The notes under the pieces: generated by a model | What the model saw: only the letters and a program-made list of their open reading frames with translations | Told to the model about the DNA's origin: nothing | The model's database searches: none | Made by a program: the position numbers and the translations under genes | Shown here: in pieces, positions 55,155 through 64,000 of the stretch | Layout: each line of letters opens with the position of its first letter | Position numbering within the stretch: position 1 is the stretch's first letter | DNA from: Cupriavidus taiwanensis | GTDB lineage: Bacteria > Pseudomonadota > Gammaproteobacteria > Burkholderiales > Burkholderiaceae | DNA: 64,000 bases | Direction: 5' to 3' | Assembly: GCF_900250115.1 (NCBI RefSeq) | Contig: NZ_LT984803.1 | Coordinates: forward strand, 2,445,583 to 2,509,582

Positions 55155-57071
55155 TCAGGCCACGCGCGAGGCGACCGTGACCTTGGGCTGATCCAGCCCG
55201 AAACGCGCGCGCACGGAGCGCTCGATGCCGGCCGCGTCGAGGCCGCATTGCTGCAGCAGGTAGGCCGGGTCGCCATGGTCGACGAAGCGGTCGGGCAGGC
55301 CCAGCGTCAGCACCGGCTTGTCGATGCCGGCCTCGGCCAGGGCCTCGAGCACGGCGCTGCCGGCGCCGCCCATCACGCTGCCCTCTTCCACCGTCACCAG
55401 GTAGTCGTGGTCGGCGGCCAGGCGCTTGACCAGCGCCAGGTCGAGCGGCTTGACGAAGCGCATGTCCGCCACCGTGGCGTCGAGCGCCTCGGCCGCGCCC
55501 AGCGCCGGCTGCACCATCGAGCCGAACGCCAGGAAGCCGACGCGGTGCCCGGCGCGCGTGCCGCCCTCGCGGCGCACCACGCCCTTGCCCACCGGCACCG
55601 GGGCCAGGTCGGCCGCGATCGCCGCGCCCGGGCCGGAGCCGCGCGGATAGCGCACCGCGGTCGGGCAGTCCTGCTGGAATGCCGTGGTCAGCAACTGGCG
55701 GCACTCGTTCTCGTCGGACGGCGTCATCACCATCATGTTGGGGATGCAGCGCAGATAGGCGATATCGTAGGCGCCCGCGTGGGTCGCGCCGTCGGCGCCG
55801 ACCAGGCCGGCGCGGTCGAGCGCGAACACCACCGGCAGGTTCTGCAGCGCGACGTCGTGGATCAACTGGTCGTAGCCGCGCTGCAGGAACGTGGAGTAGA
55901 TCGCCACCACCGGCTTCAGGCCCTCGCACGCCAGGCCGCCGGCGAAGGTCACCGCATGCTGCTCGGCGATGCCGACGTCGTAGTAGCGGTCGGGGAAGCG
56001 CTGCTCGAACTCGACCATGCCCGAGCCCTCGCGCATCGCCGGGGTGATGCCGACCAGGCGCTTGTCGGCCGCGGCCATATCGCACAGCCAGTCGCCGAAC
56101 ACCTGGGTGTAGGTCTTGCGCGCAGGCTTGGCTGCAGGGCGGATGCCTTCGGCCGGATTGAACTTGCCCGGGCCGTGGTACAGGATCGGGTCGGCCTCGG
56201 CCAGCTTGTAGCCCTGGCCTTTCTTGGTGACCACGTGCAGGAACTGCGGGCCGCCGCCTTCGAGCGCGCGCTCGCGGATGTTCTGCAGCGTCGGCACCAG
56301 CGAATTCAAGTCGTGGCCGTCGATCGGGCCGATGTAGTTGAAGCCGAATTCCTCGAACAGCGTGGCCGGCACCATCATGCCCTTGGCATGTTCCTCGAAG
56401 CGCTTGGCGAACTCCAGCACCGGCGGCGCCACCGACAGCACCTTTTCGATGCCCTTCTTGGTGGCGGCGTAGAACTGCCCGCTCAGCAGCCGCGCCAGGT
56501 GGCGGTTGAGCGCGCCCACCGGCGGCGAGATCGACATGTCGTTGTCGTTGAGCACCACCAGCAGCGGCAGGTCCTTGTAGACACCGGCGTTGTTGAGCGC
56601 CTCGAAGGCCATGCCCGCGGTCATCGCGCCGTCGCCGATCACCGCCACCGAGACCCGCTTCTGGCCCAGCGTGCGCGCGCCCAGCGCCATGCCCAGCGCG
56701 GCCGAGATCGAGGTCGACGAGTGGGCGGTGCCGAAGGTGTCGTATTCGCTTTCGCTGCGGCGCGGGAAGCCCGAGATGCCGCCCCACTGGCGCAGCGTGC
56801 CCATGCGTTCGCGGCGCCCGGTCAGGATCTTGTGCGGATAGCTCTGGTGGCCCACGTCCCACACCAGCCGGTCATCGGGGGTGTTGAAGACGTAGTGCAG
56901 CGCGATGGTCAGTTCGACCGTGCCCAGGTTGGACGACAGGTGGCCGCCGGTCTGCGAGACCGACTCCAGCACGTAGGCGCGCAGTTCGTCGGCCAGGGTC
57001 TGGAGCTCGCGCCGGTCGAGCTTGCGCAGGTCCGCGGGGGCGTCAATCTTGTTGAGGAGTGCGTAGGTCAT
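55155..57071 (-). CDS. dxs: 1-deoxy-D-xylulose-5-phosphate synthase
   Basis: 638 residues, starting [18 protein letters not shown]. The thiamine diphosphate site is present ([21 protein letters not shown] near residue 147), as are [22 protein letters not shown] and YIGPIDGHD. It condenses pyruvate and glyceraldehyde-3-phosphate, the first step of the MEP pathway. It starts 24 bp after ispA, completing an isoprenoid operon. Confidence 0.97.
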   Translation of the reverse strand: MTYALLNKIDAPADLRKLDRRELQTLADELRAYVLESVSQTGGHLSSNLGTVELTIALHYVFNTPDDRLVWDVGHQSYPHKILTGRRERMGTLRQWGGISGFPRRSESEYDTFGTAHSSTSISAALGMALGARTLGQKRVSVAVIGDGAMTAGMAFEALNNAGVYKDLPLLVVLNDNDMSISPPVGALNRHLARLLSGQFYAATKKGIEKVLSVAPPVLEFAKRFEEHAKGMMVPATLFEEFGFNYIGPIDGHDLNSLVPTLQNIRERALEGGGPQFLHVVTKKGQGYKLAEADPILYHGPGKFNPAEGIRPAAKPARKTYTQVFGDWLCDMAAADKRLVGITPAMREGSGMVEFEQRFPDRYYDVGIAEQHAVTFAGGLACEGLKPVVAIYSTFLQRGYDQLIHDVALQNLPVVFALDRAGLVGADGATHAGAYDIAYLRCIPNMMVMTPSDENECRQLLTTAFQQDCPTAVRYPRGSGPGAAIAADLAPVPVGKGVVRREGGTRAGHRVGFLAFGSMVQPALGAAEALDATVADMRFVKPLDLALVKRLAADHDYLVTVEEGSVMGGAGSAVLEALAEAGIDKPVLTLGLPDRFVDHGDPAYLLQQCGLDAAGIERSVRARFGLDQPKVTVASRVA

Positions 57072-57095
57072 GATGTCCGTTCGGCCGGCTCTAGT

Positions 57096-57980
57096 TTAAT
57101 GCGTGCGCAGCACGATCAGGTCCGCCAGGTCGCGCAGGCGCGCGGCGCGCTCGCCGAAGCCGGCCAGCGCCTGGTACGCCTCGGCGCGCAGCGACCCGGC
57201 CAGTTCGCGGGCCGGCTCCAGCCCCAGCAGCGACACGTAGGTCGGCTTGTCGTGGGCGGCGTCCTTGCCGGCGGTCTTGCCCAGCGTCGCGGTATCGGCA
57301 GTGACGTCCAGAATATCGTCTACGACCTGGAACGCCAATCCCACCGCCGCCGCGTAGCGGTCCAGCGCCGCCAGGCCGGGAGCATCGATCTCGCCACACA
57401 ACGCGCCCATGCGCACGCTGGCGCGCAGCAGCGCGCCGGTCTTCATGCGGTGCATGGCCTCGAGCGCGTCGCGCGTCATGGCGCGGCCCACGTTCTGCAG
57501 GTCGATCGCCTGGCCGCCGGCCATGCCGGCGGATCCCGAGGCCCGCGCCAGCTCCGCCACCAGTTGCAGCCGCACCGCGGGCGCGACCGGCCCGGCTTCC
57601 GCCAGCACGATGAAGGCCTGGGTCTGCAGCGCATCGCCGACCAGCAGCGCGGTGGCCTCGTCATAGGCCTTGTGCACGGTCGGCCGGCCGCGGCGCAGGT
57701 CGTCGTCGTCCATGCACGGCATGTCGTCGTGGACCAGCGAGTAGGCGTGGATCATCTCCACCGCGCAGGCGGCCGCGTCGCAGGCCGCCGGGGCCGCGCC
57801 GCTGACTTCGCCGGCGGCATGGACCAGCAGCGGGCGCACGCGCTTGCCACCGCCCAGCGCAGCATAGCGCATCGCCTCATGCAGCGTATGCGGCACCGTG
57901 CCGGCGTCGGGCAGCGCGGCCTGCAGGGCGGCCTCGGTGCGCACGCCCTGCGCCTGCATCCATTGTGCGAAGTCGCTCAT
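57096..57980 (-). CDS. ispA: Farnesyl diphosphate synthase (polyprenyl synthetase)
   Basis: 294 residues from [12 protein letters not shown] (ATG 57980); the longer upstream frame belongs to xseB in another frame. Two aspartate-rich motifs are present: [18 protein letters not shown] (first DDxxD) and [11 protein letters not shown] (second). It builds C15 prenyl diphosphate from IPP and DMAPP, feeding the quinone and undecaprenyl routes. The start overlaps the xseB stop by 4 nt. Confidence 0.96.
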   Translation of the reverse strand: MSDFAQWMQAQGVRTEAALQAALPDAGTVPHTLHEAMRYAALGGGKRVRPLLVHAAGEVSGAAPAACDAAACAVEMIHAYSLVHDDMPCMDDDDLRRGRPTVHKAYDEATALLVGDALQTQAFIVLAEAGPVAPAVRLQLVAELARASGSAGMAGGQAIDLQNVGRAMTRDALEAMHRMKTGALLRASVRMGALCGEIDAPGLAALDRYAAAVGLAFQVVDDILDVTADTATLGKTAGKDAAHDKPTYVSLLGLEPARELAGSLRAEAYQALAGFGERAARLRDLADLIVLRTH

Positions 57981-58282
57981 GCCTCGTCCGTCCCCTGTGC
58001 TCCATTGGCACCGTTGCCCTCGCCCGCGAGCGGCCTCAGCGCGTCGCCCTCCAGCACCCGCACCTGCTGCTCGACCCGCTCCAGCTTCTGCTGGCAATAG
58101 CGCACCAGCTCGGCGCCGCGGCGGTACGCCGCCAGCGAGGCCTCGAGCGGCAGTTCGCCGCTTTCCATGCTGGCCACCAGCGTTTCCAGTTCGGCCATCG
58201 CCGCCTCGTAGGAGGCGGGCGGCGCCGAGGCGGCGTCGGCGGTGTTGTCGGTCTGGACCGGAGCGGTCGTCGTTTTTGGCAT
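57977..58282 (-). CDS. xseB: Exodeoxyribonuclease VII small subunit
   Basis: 101 residues from [13 protein letters not shown] (ATG 58282). The XseB core is [32 protein letters not shown], with flanking disordered tails. It partners XseA in ssDNA degradation. First gene of the overlapping xseB-ispA-dxs unit, a common arrangement. Confidence 0.96.
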   Translation of the reverse strand: MPKTTTAPVQTDNTADAASAPPASYEAAMAELETLVASMESGELPLEASLAAYRRGAELVRYCQQKLERVEQQVRVLEGDALRPLAGEGNGANGAQGTDEA

Positions 58283-58658
58283 ATCAGGCCCTGGAAGCTG
58301 GAACCGGGGGAAACCCGGATGGGGAAGCCCGGATTTTACGCCAAAGCGCGCGCCTGCCCCCATCTTGCAGGGGGATACCGTGCCCCGATCGGGTGCGTCC
58401 GACGCAGAAGTGACTTGTGCGCTCGGGTCGTCTTTCCGAATGCGCCCGCTACGGCACCCAGATGACGACCCGGGTCGACTTTTTCGCTAAAAAGGCAAAA
58501 AAATCAGTCCCTTAACTTTTTGGGTCGGGTACAATCTTTCGTTCGCCGCCAGGGGTCGCGAGAGCGTCCACGCCGGGCGGCAGTGTTTCCCAAATCGATT
58601 CCATTTTCGATGGTTGGGTTGTTCACTGCTTTCACCTGTTCATCTGGGAGTGGGGATA
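58283..58658. other. Divergent intergenic region, xseB operon and Rieske gene
   Basis: 376 bp with no gene. TACAAT near 58529-58534 is a plausible -10 for the plus-strand oxygenase gene, although no good -35 was found at normal spacing. The operon promoter for xseB should be near 58300-58400 on the minus strand. Confidence 0.5.
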
Positions 58659-59762
58659 ATGTCCAATCTCAGCACCGCGCTCAAGCTGGCGCCGGCTGAT
58701 TCGCAACTGCCCGTCGGCGCCTACTTCGACGAAGCGCTGCATCAACAAGAACTAGAACTGCTGTTCAGGAATGGCCCGGGCTATGTCGGCCATGAATTGA
58801 TGGTCCCGGAGACCGGCGACTACCACACGCTCAAGGCCGAGGACGAAGGCCGCATGCTGGTGCGCAACGCCGCCGGCGTCGAACTGATGTCCAATGTCTG
58901 CCGCCACCGCCAGGCCATCATGCTGAACGGCCGCGGCAACAAGCAGAACATCGTCTGCCCCCTGCACCGCTGGACCTACGACCTCAAGGGCGAACTGCTC
59001 GGCGCGCCGCATTTCGAGCAGCAGCCCTGCCTGCACCTGAAGCGCTCGCCGCTGCAGAACTGGAACGGCCTGCTGTTCGAGGGCCCGCGTGACGTCCGCG
59101 CCGACCTGGCGCGGCTGGGCGTGGCGCAGGACCTGGACTTCGACGGCTACATGCTCGACCACGTCGAGGTGCACGAGTGCGACTACAACTGGAAGACCTT
59201 CATCGAGGTATACCTCGAGGACTACCATGTGGTGCCGTTCCACCCGGGGCTGGGCAGCTTCGTCTCGTGCGACGACCTCAAGTGGGAATTCGGCGAATGG
59301 CACAGCGTGCAGACCGTGGGCCTGCACGCCGGCCTGAAGCACCCCGGCAGCCCGACGTACCAGAAATGGCACGACGCGGTGCTGCGCTTCAATAACGGCG
59401 TGCTGCCCAAGCACGGCGCGATCTGGCTGACCTACTACCCCAACATCATGGTGGAGTGGTACCCGAACGTGCTGGTGATCTCGACGCTGCATCCGGTGGG
59501 CCCGCGCAAGACCCGCAATGTGGTCGAGTTCTACTATCCCGAGGAAATCGCGCTGTTCGAGCGCGAGTTCGTCGAGGCCGAGCGCGCCGCCTACATGGAA
59601 ACCTGCATCGAGGACGACGAGATCGCCGAGCGCATGGATGCCGGCCGCCTGGCGCTGCTCAAGCGCGGCACCAGCGAGGTCGGCCCGTACCAGTCGCCGA
59701 TGGAAGACGGCATGCAGCACTTCCACGAGTGGTACCGCCGCGCCATGGCCTACGCCGGCTAG
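58659..59762 (+). CDS. Rieske-type aromatic ring-hydroxylating oxygenase, large subunit
   Basis: 367 residues from the ATG at 58659 (GGGAG 15 nt and GGGG 6 nt upstream). The Rieske [2Fe-2S] site is visible as CRHRQAIML and CPLHRWTYD (C-x-H then C-x2-H). The mononuclear iron site is in VYLEDYHVVPFHPGLGSF. Such enzymes hydroxylate aromatics or quaternary amines using a separate reductase, which is not in this window. It is single-gene here with its own terminator, so the substrate is unknown. Confidence 0.88.
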   Translation: MSNLSTALKLAPADSQLPVGAYFDEALHQQELELLFRNGPGYVGHELMVPETGDYHTLKAEDEGRMLVRNAAGVELMSNVCRHRQAIMLNGRGNKQNIVCPLHRWTYDLKGELLGAPHFEQQPCLHLKRSPLQNWNGLLFEGPRDVRADLARLGVAQDLDFDGYMLDHVEVHECDYNWKTFIEVYLEDYHVVPFHPGLGSFVSCDDLKWEFGEWHSVQTVGLHAGLKHPGSPTYQKWHDAVLRFNNGVLPKHGAIWLTYYPNIMVEWYPNVLVISTLHPVGPRKTRNVVEFYYPEEIALFEREFVEAERAAYMETCIEDDEIAERMDAGRLALLKRGTSEVGPYQSPMEDGMQHFHEWYRRAMAYAG

Positions 59763-59810
59763 GGCTGGCCCGTGCGATCAGCGCACAAATCACTGCATCG
59801 AGCAACCTGC

Positions 59811-59838
59811 AACGGACCGCCACGGCGGTCCGTTTTGC
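59811..59838 (+). terminator. Rho-independent terminator
   Basis: AACGGACCGCC-A-CGGCGGTCCGTTTTG: perfect stem and T-run after the Rieske oxygenase gene. Confidence 0.85.
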
Positions 59839-59967
59839 TTTGGCAGGCGATGTGCGCTGCTAGAATCATTGTCCGGCGCGACGGACGCGGGGCCGCAGAG
59901 CCCCGCTCGCGCGCCGGCCTGCTTTCCCTGTCTCCTTCGCTCCTGCCCGCTTCACCGCGCCCTCGCC

Positions 59968-60891
59968 ATGCAATCGCTCTGGATGCTGTTCGCCGCCTTC
60001 GCCTTTTCGCTGATGGGGGTTGGCGTCAAGCTGGCGTCCGACCTCTACACCACCGGCGAGATCGTGTTCTACCGCGGCCTGATCAGCGTGGTGATCATGT
60101 GGGTGCTGCTGTCCTCGCGCGGGGTCTCGGTGCGCACCCCGTACATGCTCTCGCATATCAAGCGCAGCGTGTTCGGCGTGACCTCGCTGATGCTGTGGTT
60201 CACCTCGATCTCGCTGCTGCCGCTGGCGACCGCGATGACGCTGAACTACATGTCGCCGGTATGGATCGCGCTGATCCTGGGCGCCAGCGCGGCGCTGGCG
60301 GGCACCGGCGGCAACGCTGACCGCCGGCTGGTGCTGGCTATCCTGCTGTCGTTTGCCGGCGTGATCTGCCTGCTGCAGCCGTCGGTGGGCAAGGACCAGC
60401 TCACCGGCGGCCTGGTCGGGCTGATCTCGGGCATGTTCACCGCGCTGGCCTATGTCGAGGTGCGCCAGCTGGGCCAGCTGGGCGAGCCCGAAGGCCGCAT
60501 CGTGTTCTATTTCTCGCTGGTCGGCATGATCGCCGGCCTGGTGTGGATGCTGCTGGGCGGCACCAGCCCGCACAGCTGGTACGGCGCCGGCCTGCTGCTG
60601 GCGATCGGCATCCTGGCCACGCTGGGCCAGACCGCGATGACGCGCGCGTACAAGCGCGGCAACACCTTGCTGACCGCCAACCTGCAATACGCCGGCATCG
60701 TCTTCTCCAGCGTGTGGGGCATGCTGATCTGGTCCGACCGCCTGAACTGGCTGTCTTGGCTGGGCATGGCGCTGATCATCGCCAGCGGCATCGCGACCAC
60801 GCTGATGCGCGCGCGCCAGGGCACCGACGCCAAGCCCACGCCCGCCACGCCGGTCAAGTCGCCGGAGGCGGAAGTGCACCCCGAGGTGTAG
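59968..60891 (+). CDS. DMT-superfamily (EamA) exporter
   Basis: 307 residues from MQSLWMLFAAFAFSLMGV (ATG 59968). About ten membrane helices are readable in two EamA halves, with a polar C-terminal tail (KPTPATPVKSPEAEV). EamA proteins export amino acids, metabolites or drugs. The substrate cannot be predicted. The gene is followed after 55 bp by the sulfurtransferase and may be co-transcribed with it. Confidence 0.88.
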   Translation: MQSLWMLFAAFAFSLMGVGVKLASDLYTTGEIVFYRGLISVVIMWVLLSSRGVSVRTPYMLSHIKRSVFGVTSLMLWFTSISLLPLATAMTLNYMSPVWIALILGASAALAGTGGNADRRLVLAILLSFAGVICLLQPSVGKDQLTGGLVGLISGMFTALAYVEVRQLGQLGEPEGRIVFYFSLVGMIAGLVWMLLGGTSPHSWYGAGLLLAIGILATLGQTAMTRAYKRGNTLLTANLQYAGIVFSSVWGMLIWSDRLNWLSWLGMALIIASGIATTLMRARQGTDAKPTPATPVKSPEAEVHPEV

Positions 60892-60946
60892 CATCCGGTA
60901 AGCCCGACCGCGTCAGATTTCTCCCTTCGACCGCTACAGGATTCCC

Positions 60947-61804
60947 ATGCAGAAACCGCTGATTTCCGTCACCGCGCTGCAGTCCCTGCTGGCCGGCCCC
61001 GGCCGCTGCGTCGTCATCGACTGCAGCTTCGACCTGACCGACCCCGCCGCCGGCCGCGAGGCCTACCGCACCGGCCACCTGCCCGGCGCGTTCTACCTGC
61101 ACCTGGACAACGAGCTGTCCGGCCCCAGGAACGGCCGCAACGGCCGTCACCCGCTGCCGGATGCCGACGACCTGGTCGCGCGCCTGCAGGCGCTAGGCAT
61201 CGACGACGACACCCCGGTGGTCGCCTACGACGCCCAGGGCGGCATGTTCGCCGCGCGGCTGTGGTGGCTGCTGCGCTGGATCGGCCACGATGCCGTGGCC
61301 GTGCTCGATGGCGGCAAGGACGCCTGGGTCAAGGCCGGCCTGCCGCTGGAGCACGATGCCGCGGCAGAGCCAGAGTTTCCGGGCAAGATCCGCCGCGGCA
61401 AGTCGCTGGTGCCGACCGTCGATGCGGACGCACTGGTCGACAATCTCGCCCGGGGCCGGCTGCTGGTGGTCGATGCGCGCGCGCCCGATCGCTTCCGCGG
61501 CGAAAACGAAACGCTGGACCCGGTGGGCGGCCATATCCCGGGCGCGGTCAACCGCTTCTTCAAGCACAACCTGGACGCGGAAGGCCGCTTCAAGCCGGCC
61601 GAGACCCTGCGCGCGGAATTCGGCGCGGTGCTGGGCACGCACGCCGCCGCGCAGGCGGTGATGCAGTGCGGCTCGGGCGTCACCGCGTGCCACAACCTGC
61701 TGGCGCTGGAAGCGGCGGGCCTGGGCGGCGCGGCGCTGTACCCGGGGTCGTGGAGCGAGTGGTGCGCCGACCCGGCGCGCCCGGTTGCCACCGGAGCGGC
61801 CTGA
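60947..61804 (+). CDS. Thiosulfate/3-mercaptopyruvate sulfurtransferase
   Basis: 285 residues, two rhodanese domains. The catalytic loop of the second domain is CGSGVTA near residue 244, the form typical of 3-mercaptopyruvate sulfurtransferases (CG[S/T]GVTA). The N-terminal domain keeps the rhodanese DCSFDL and GAFYLHLD segments. It transfers sulfane sulfur to thiols or cyanide. The name sseA is a reasonable but unproven label. Confidence 0.9.
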   Translation: MQKPLISVTALQSLLAGPGRCVVIDCSFDLTDPAAGREAYRTGHLPGAFYLHLDNELSGPRNGRNGRHPLPDADDLVARLQALGIDDDTPVVAYDAQGGMFAARLWWLLRWIGHDAVAVLDGGKDAWVKAGLPLEHDAAAEPEFPGKIRRGKSLVPTVDADALVDNLARGRLLVVDARAPDRFRGENETLDPVGGHIPGAVNRFFKHNLDAEGRFKPAETLRAEFGAVLGTHAAAQAVMQCGSGVTACHNLLALEAAGLGGAALYPGSWSEWCADPARPVATGAA

Positions 61805-61809
61805 GCCGG

Positions 61810-62691
61810 CTAGTGTGACGCGGCAACGGGCGCGGCATGGCCGTGCCCGCCGTGGCTGTGCCGCTCGTGCACGCCATTGGTGATGAAGACGATGGCCGAG
61901 ATCCCCGCGGCCACCAGCACCACCTGGATCGCCGACTCGCGCCAGCGCGGCTTGCGCTGCATCTGCGGCATCAGGTCGCTGACGGCGATATAGATAAAGC
62001 TGCTGGCCGCGATCACCAGCACGTAGGGAATCCATCCGCTCAGCTGGTCGAGCAGGAAATACCCGACCACCCCGCCGGCAATCGCCGCCAGGCTCGACAA
62101 CAGGTTGAAGGCGAAGGCGCGCGCCTTGGAGAAGCCGGCGTTGAGCAGCACGATAAAGTCGCCCACCTCCTGCGGGATCTCGTGCGCGGCGATCGCCAGC
62201 GCGGTGACCACGCCGATATGCGGGTCCGCCAGAAACGCCGCCGCGATCACGATGCCGTCGGCAAAGTTGTGGAAGGTGTCGCCGACCAGGATGGTCAGGC
62301 CGCTGCGGCCCGCCTCCTCGCGGTCATGGCCGTGGTGGTGGTGGTGCCCGTCGCCCTCGTGATGGTGCGAATGGCGCAGCAGCGAGAGTTTTTCCAGCAG
62401 GAAGAAACCCAGCAGCCCGGCCAGCAAGGTGCCGAACAACGCGCGCGCATCGGCGCCGGACTCGAACGCCTCGGGCAGCGAATGCAGCAGCGCGGTGGCC
62501 AGCAGCACGCCCACCGAGAAGCTCACCATGCGCTCGACCACGCGGGACGCCACCGTCAGCGACAGCAGCGCCGCCCCGAAGATGCTGCCCACCCCCGAGA
62601 TCGTGGCGGCGAGCAGGATATACAAAAGCGTCGAATGGATGATGGGCTCCCGGGGTGGCGGTGCCGGGCGGCCCCGCCGTTCCGCCCGCAT
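61810..62691 (-). CDS. ZIP-family divalent metal transporter
   Basis: About 293 residues; the start is uncertain (ATG 62691 is used; the membrane protein proper begins HSTLLYILLAATISG). Eight membrane helices can be traced. The transport motif HNFADGIVIAAAF and AAHEIPQEVGDF are the ZIP-signature helices IV and V, with the conserved His and Glu metal ligands. A His-rich cytoplasmic loop is present (HSHHHEGDGHHHHHGHD). It imports zinc or related metals, or exports them if acting as a ZupT-type channel. Confidence 0.9.
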   Translation of the reverse strand: MRAERRGRPAPPPREPIIHSTLLYILLAATISGVGSIFGAALLSLTVASRVVERMVSFSVGVLLATALLHSLPEAFESGADARALFGTLLAGLLGFFLLEKLSLLRHSHHHEGDGHHHHHGHDREEAGRSGLTILVGDTFHNFADGIVIAAAFLADPHIGVVTALAIAAHEIPQEVGDFIVLLNAGFSKARAFAFNLLSSLAAIAGGVVGYFLLDQLSGWIPYVLVIAASSFIYIAVSDLMPQMQRKPRWRESAIQVVLVAAGISAIVFITNGVHERHSHGGHGHAAPVAASH

Positions 62692-62816
62692 CGCGCCGGG
62701 CGGCAAACGCAACAATGTTGCAATAACTCAAAGGCCGCATTGTACGTATCCGCCGGGACTTTGCAATCCTGTCGTCGGCCGGCCCGAACCACCCCGGAGC
62801 GGGGCCGGCTGCCGGC

Positions 62817-63695
62817 TCACGCGACGCCGTGCTGCCGGAACCAGTCCAGGCACTTCTGCCAGCCGTCCCGGGCATCGGCCTCGCGATAGCTGGGCCGGTA
62901 GTCCGCATGGAAGGCGTGGCCGGACTCGGGATAGACGATAAAGCGCGAGCGCCTGGCGTCCGGATCGGACGACGATGACAGCGCGGCCTTCATCCGGTCC
63001 ACCTGCTCCAGCGGGATGCCGGTGTCCTTGCCGCCGTACAGGCCCAGCACCGGCGCATGCAGCTGGCCGACCAGGTCAATGGGATTTTTCGGCTTGATCG
63101 GTGTCGGCTCGGGCGCCAGCTGGCCGTACCAGGCCACGCCGGCCTTCAGGCGCTGGCTGTGCGCGGCGTAGAGCCAGGTCATGCGGCCGCCCCAGCAGAA
63201 ACCGGTGATGGCCACGCGCGAGACATCGCCGCCGTTGGCGCCGGCCCACGCCACGGCGGCATCGAGATCGCCCATCACCTGCGCGTCGGGCACCTTGGCG
63301 ATCACCTCGCGCTGCAGTTCCTGGATGGTGCCGAAGCTCTGCGGATCGCCCTGGCGCGCGAACAGCTCGGGCGCGATCGCGAGGTATCCGAGCTTGGCAA
63401 AGCGCCGGCACACATCGGCGATATGCTCGTGCACGCCGAAGATCTCGCTGACCACCAGCACCACCGGCAGGTTCTTCTTGCCTTCCGGCTGGGCCCGGTA
63501 GGCCGGCATGCTGAAGCCGCCCGACGGGATCGTGACCTCGCCCGCGTTCAGGCCGGCAAAATCGGTCTTGATCGCCTGCTGGGCCATCACCGGCAGGACC
63601 GCGGCGGCAAAGGCGGAACCCAGCGCGGTCTTGACGAAGCCGCGGCGGTCGAAGGTCTGGCCGGGGACCAGGCTGTCCACTTCTGGTTTGAGCAT
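62817..63695 (-). CDS. Tat-exported dienelactone hydrolase-family protein
   Basis: 292 residues from MLKPEVDSLVPGQTF (ATG 63695). DRRGFVKTALGSAFAAAVLP is a twin-arginine signal, so it acts in the periplasm. The dienelactone hydrolase Cys-Asp-His triad is present: GFCWGG (nucleophile), YGGKDTGIP (Asp) and ESGHAFH (His). Dienelactone hydrolases open lactones in chloroaromatic degradation, but many members are general carboxylesterases. No chlorocatechol genes are nearby. Confidence 0.88.
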   Translation of the reverse strand: MLKPEVDSLVPGQTFDRRGFVKTALGSAFAAAVLPVMAQQAIKTDFAGLNAGEVTIPSGGFSMPAYRAQPEGKKNLPVVLVVSEIFGVHEHIADVCRRFAKLGYLAIAPELFARQGDPQSFGTIQELQREVIAKVPDAQVMGDLDAAVAWAGANGGDVSRVAITGFCWGGRMTWLYAAHSQRLKAGVAWYGQLAPEPTPIKPKNPIDLVGQLHAPVLGLYGGKDTGIPLEQVDRMKAALSSSSDPDARRSRFIVYPESGHAFHADYRPSYREADARDGWQKCLDWFRQHGVA

Positions 63696-63830
63696 GCTTG
63701 TCTCCAGGATCGTTGGTGGCTGGGCCGCCACGCGGCGCCAGCGCCCGATTTTAAGCAGACATGGAGAAAACATGGCGGCGCATGGCCGCCGGCGCATCCC
63801 ACCCGCAAGCGGGGGGCCCGGGCCCCTGCG

Positions 63831-64000
63831 TCAGTGCAGCTTGACGCGCGGACTGGTCTTGCTGCGCAGCCAGTGCGAGACGGTGTCCAGCGCCATCCCG
63901 ACCGCGCCGTGCAGCGCCATCACGTGCATCCGGTACAGCGAGGTGTACATGAAGCGCGCCATCAGCCCCTCGATAAACATCGAGCCGCCGATCAGCCCGC
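63831..64000 (-). CDS. Probable NADH dehydrogenase type II (NDH-2), C-terminal fragment
   Basis: Partial CDS; only the last 56 residues are in the window. They read SMFIEGLMARFMYTSLYRMH, then DTVSHWLRSKTSPRVKLH, ending at the TGA 63831-63833. This amphipathic tail and the terminal PRVKLH resemble betaproteobacterial NDH-2 proteins, where the C-terminus docks the enzyme to the membrane. The FAD and NAD domains lie outside the window. Confidence 0.65.
   Translation of the reverse strand, partial: GLIGGSMFIEGLMARFMYTSLYRMHVMALHGAVGMALDTVSHWLRSKTSPRVKLH

Noticed and set aside
55248..58100. 950-codon plus-strand open frame opposite dxs, ispA and xseB
   Set aside because: It spans three real genes on the other strand and is Arg/His/Gln-rich throughout; a GC artefact.

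Overview
The window looks like a high-GC betaproteobacterial chromosome, most likely Cupriavidus or a close Burkholderiaceae relative. The evidence is the rpsU-yqeY-dnaG-rpoD block with an unusually long Ala/Lys-rich RpoD, the tsaD, folE2, dxs, ispA and xseB neighbourhood, and codon use dominated by G/C third positions. The genus is inferred from gene content and protein style, not from a database search.

Positions 1 to about 45,847 are an integrated mobile island whose left end lies outside the window. It begins with an IS21-family element (istA, istB) that has landed in a tyrosine integrase gene and left only the C-terminal half. Next come small cargo genes, four copies of an 18-bp perfect palindrome, and a NYN/OST-HTH protein. 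From 7.8 to 35.6 kb there is about 28 kb of large genes, all on the minus strand. In transcription order these are: a DEAD helicase with DUF1998 and a DUF559-like end; a DrmD-like SNF2 helicase; a very large adenine methyltransferase; an SMC-like ATPase; a DUF262 (GmrSD-type) protein; an unknown protein; an HNH endonuclease; a zinc-ribbon protein; a HEPN/Swt1-SNF2 helicase; a sacsin-like GHKL ATPase; and an HTH/coiled-coil protein. The tight or ATGA-overlapping joints indicate two translationally coupled cassettes. This is a composite anti-phage locus that shares parts with DISARM, Druantia and type IV restriction but matches none of them.

From 36.3 to 44.9 kb the island carries a plasmid-like backbone. 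It has a putative replication initiator followed by 22-bp-spaced iterons and an AT-rich 8-bp triplet (a candidate oriV), an M15 peptidase, a putative replication-relaxation protein, DUF2274-like and other small genes, further repeat clusters, and a zinc-ribbon/PIN-like protein.

The right junction is unusual. The chromosomal CAT-anticodon tRNA just downstream of rpoD is cut one base after its anticodon loop. The island carries a complete CAT-anticodon tRNA of class II shape (long variable arm) that shares 16 nt with the cut gene.

From 45.9 to 64.0 kb is ordinary core chromosome: the macromolecular synthesis operon, a flavoprotein, tsaD, folE2, the isoprenoid operon xseB-ispA-dxs, a Rieske oxygenase, a DMT exporter, a sulfurtransferase, a ZIP transporter, a Tat-exported dienelactone hydrolase-like protein, and the C-terminal end of a probable NDH-2.
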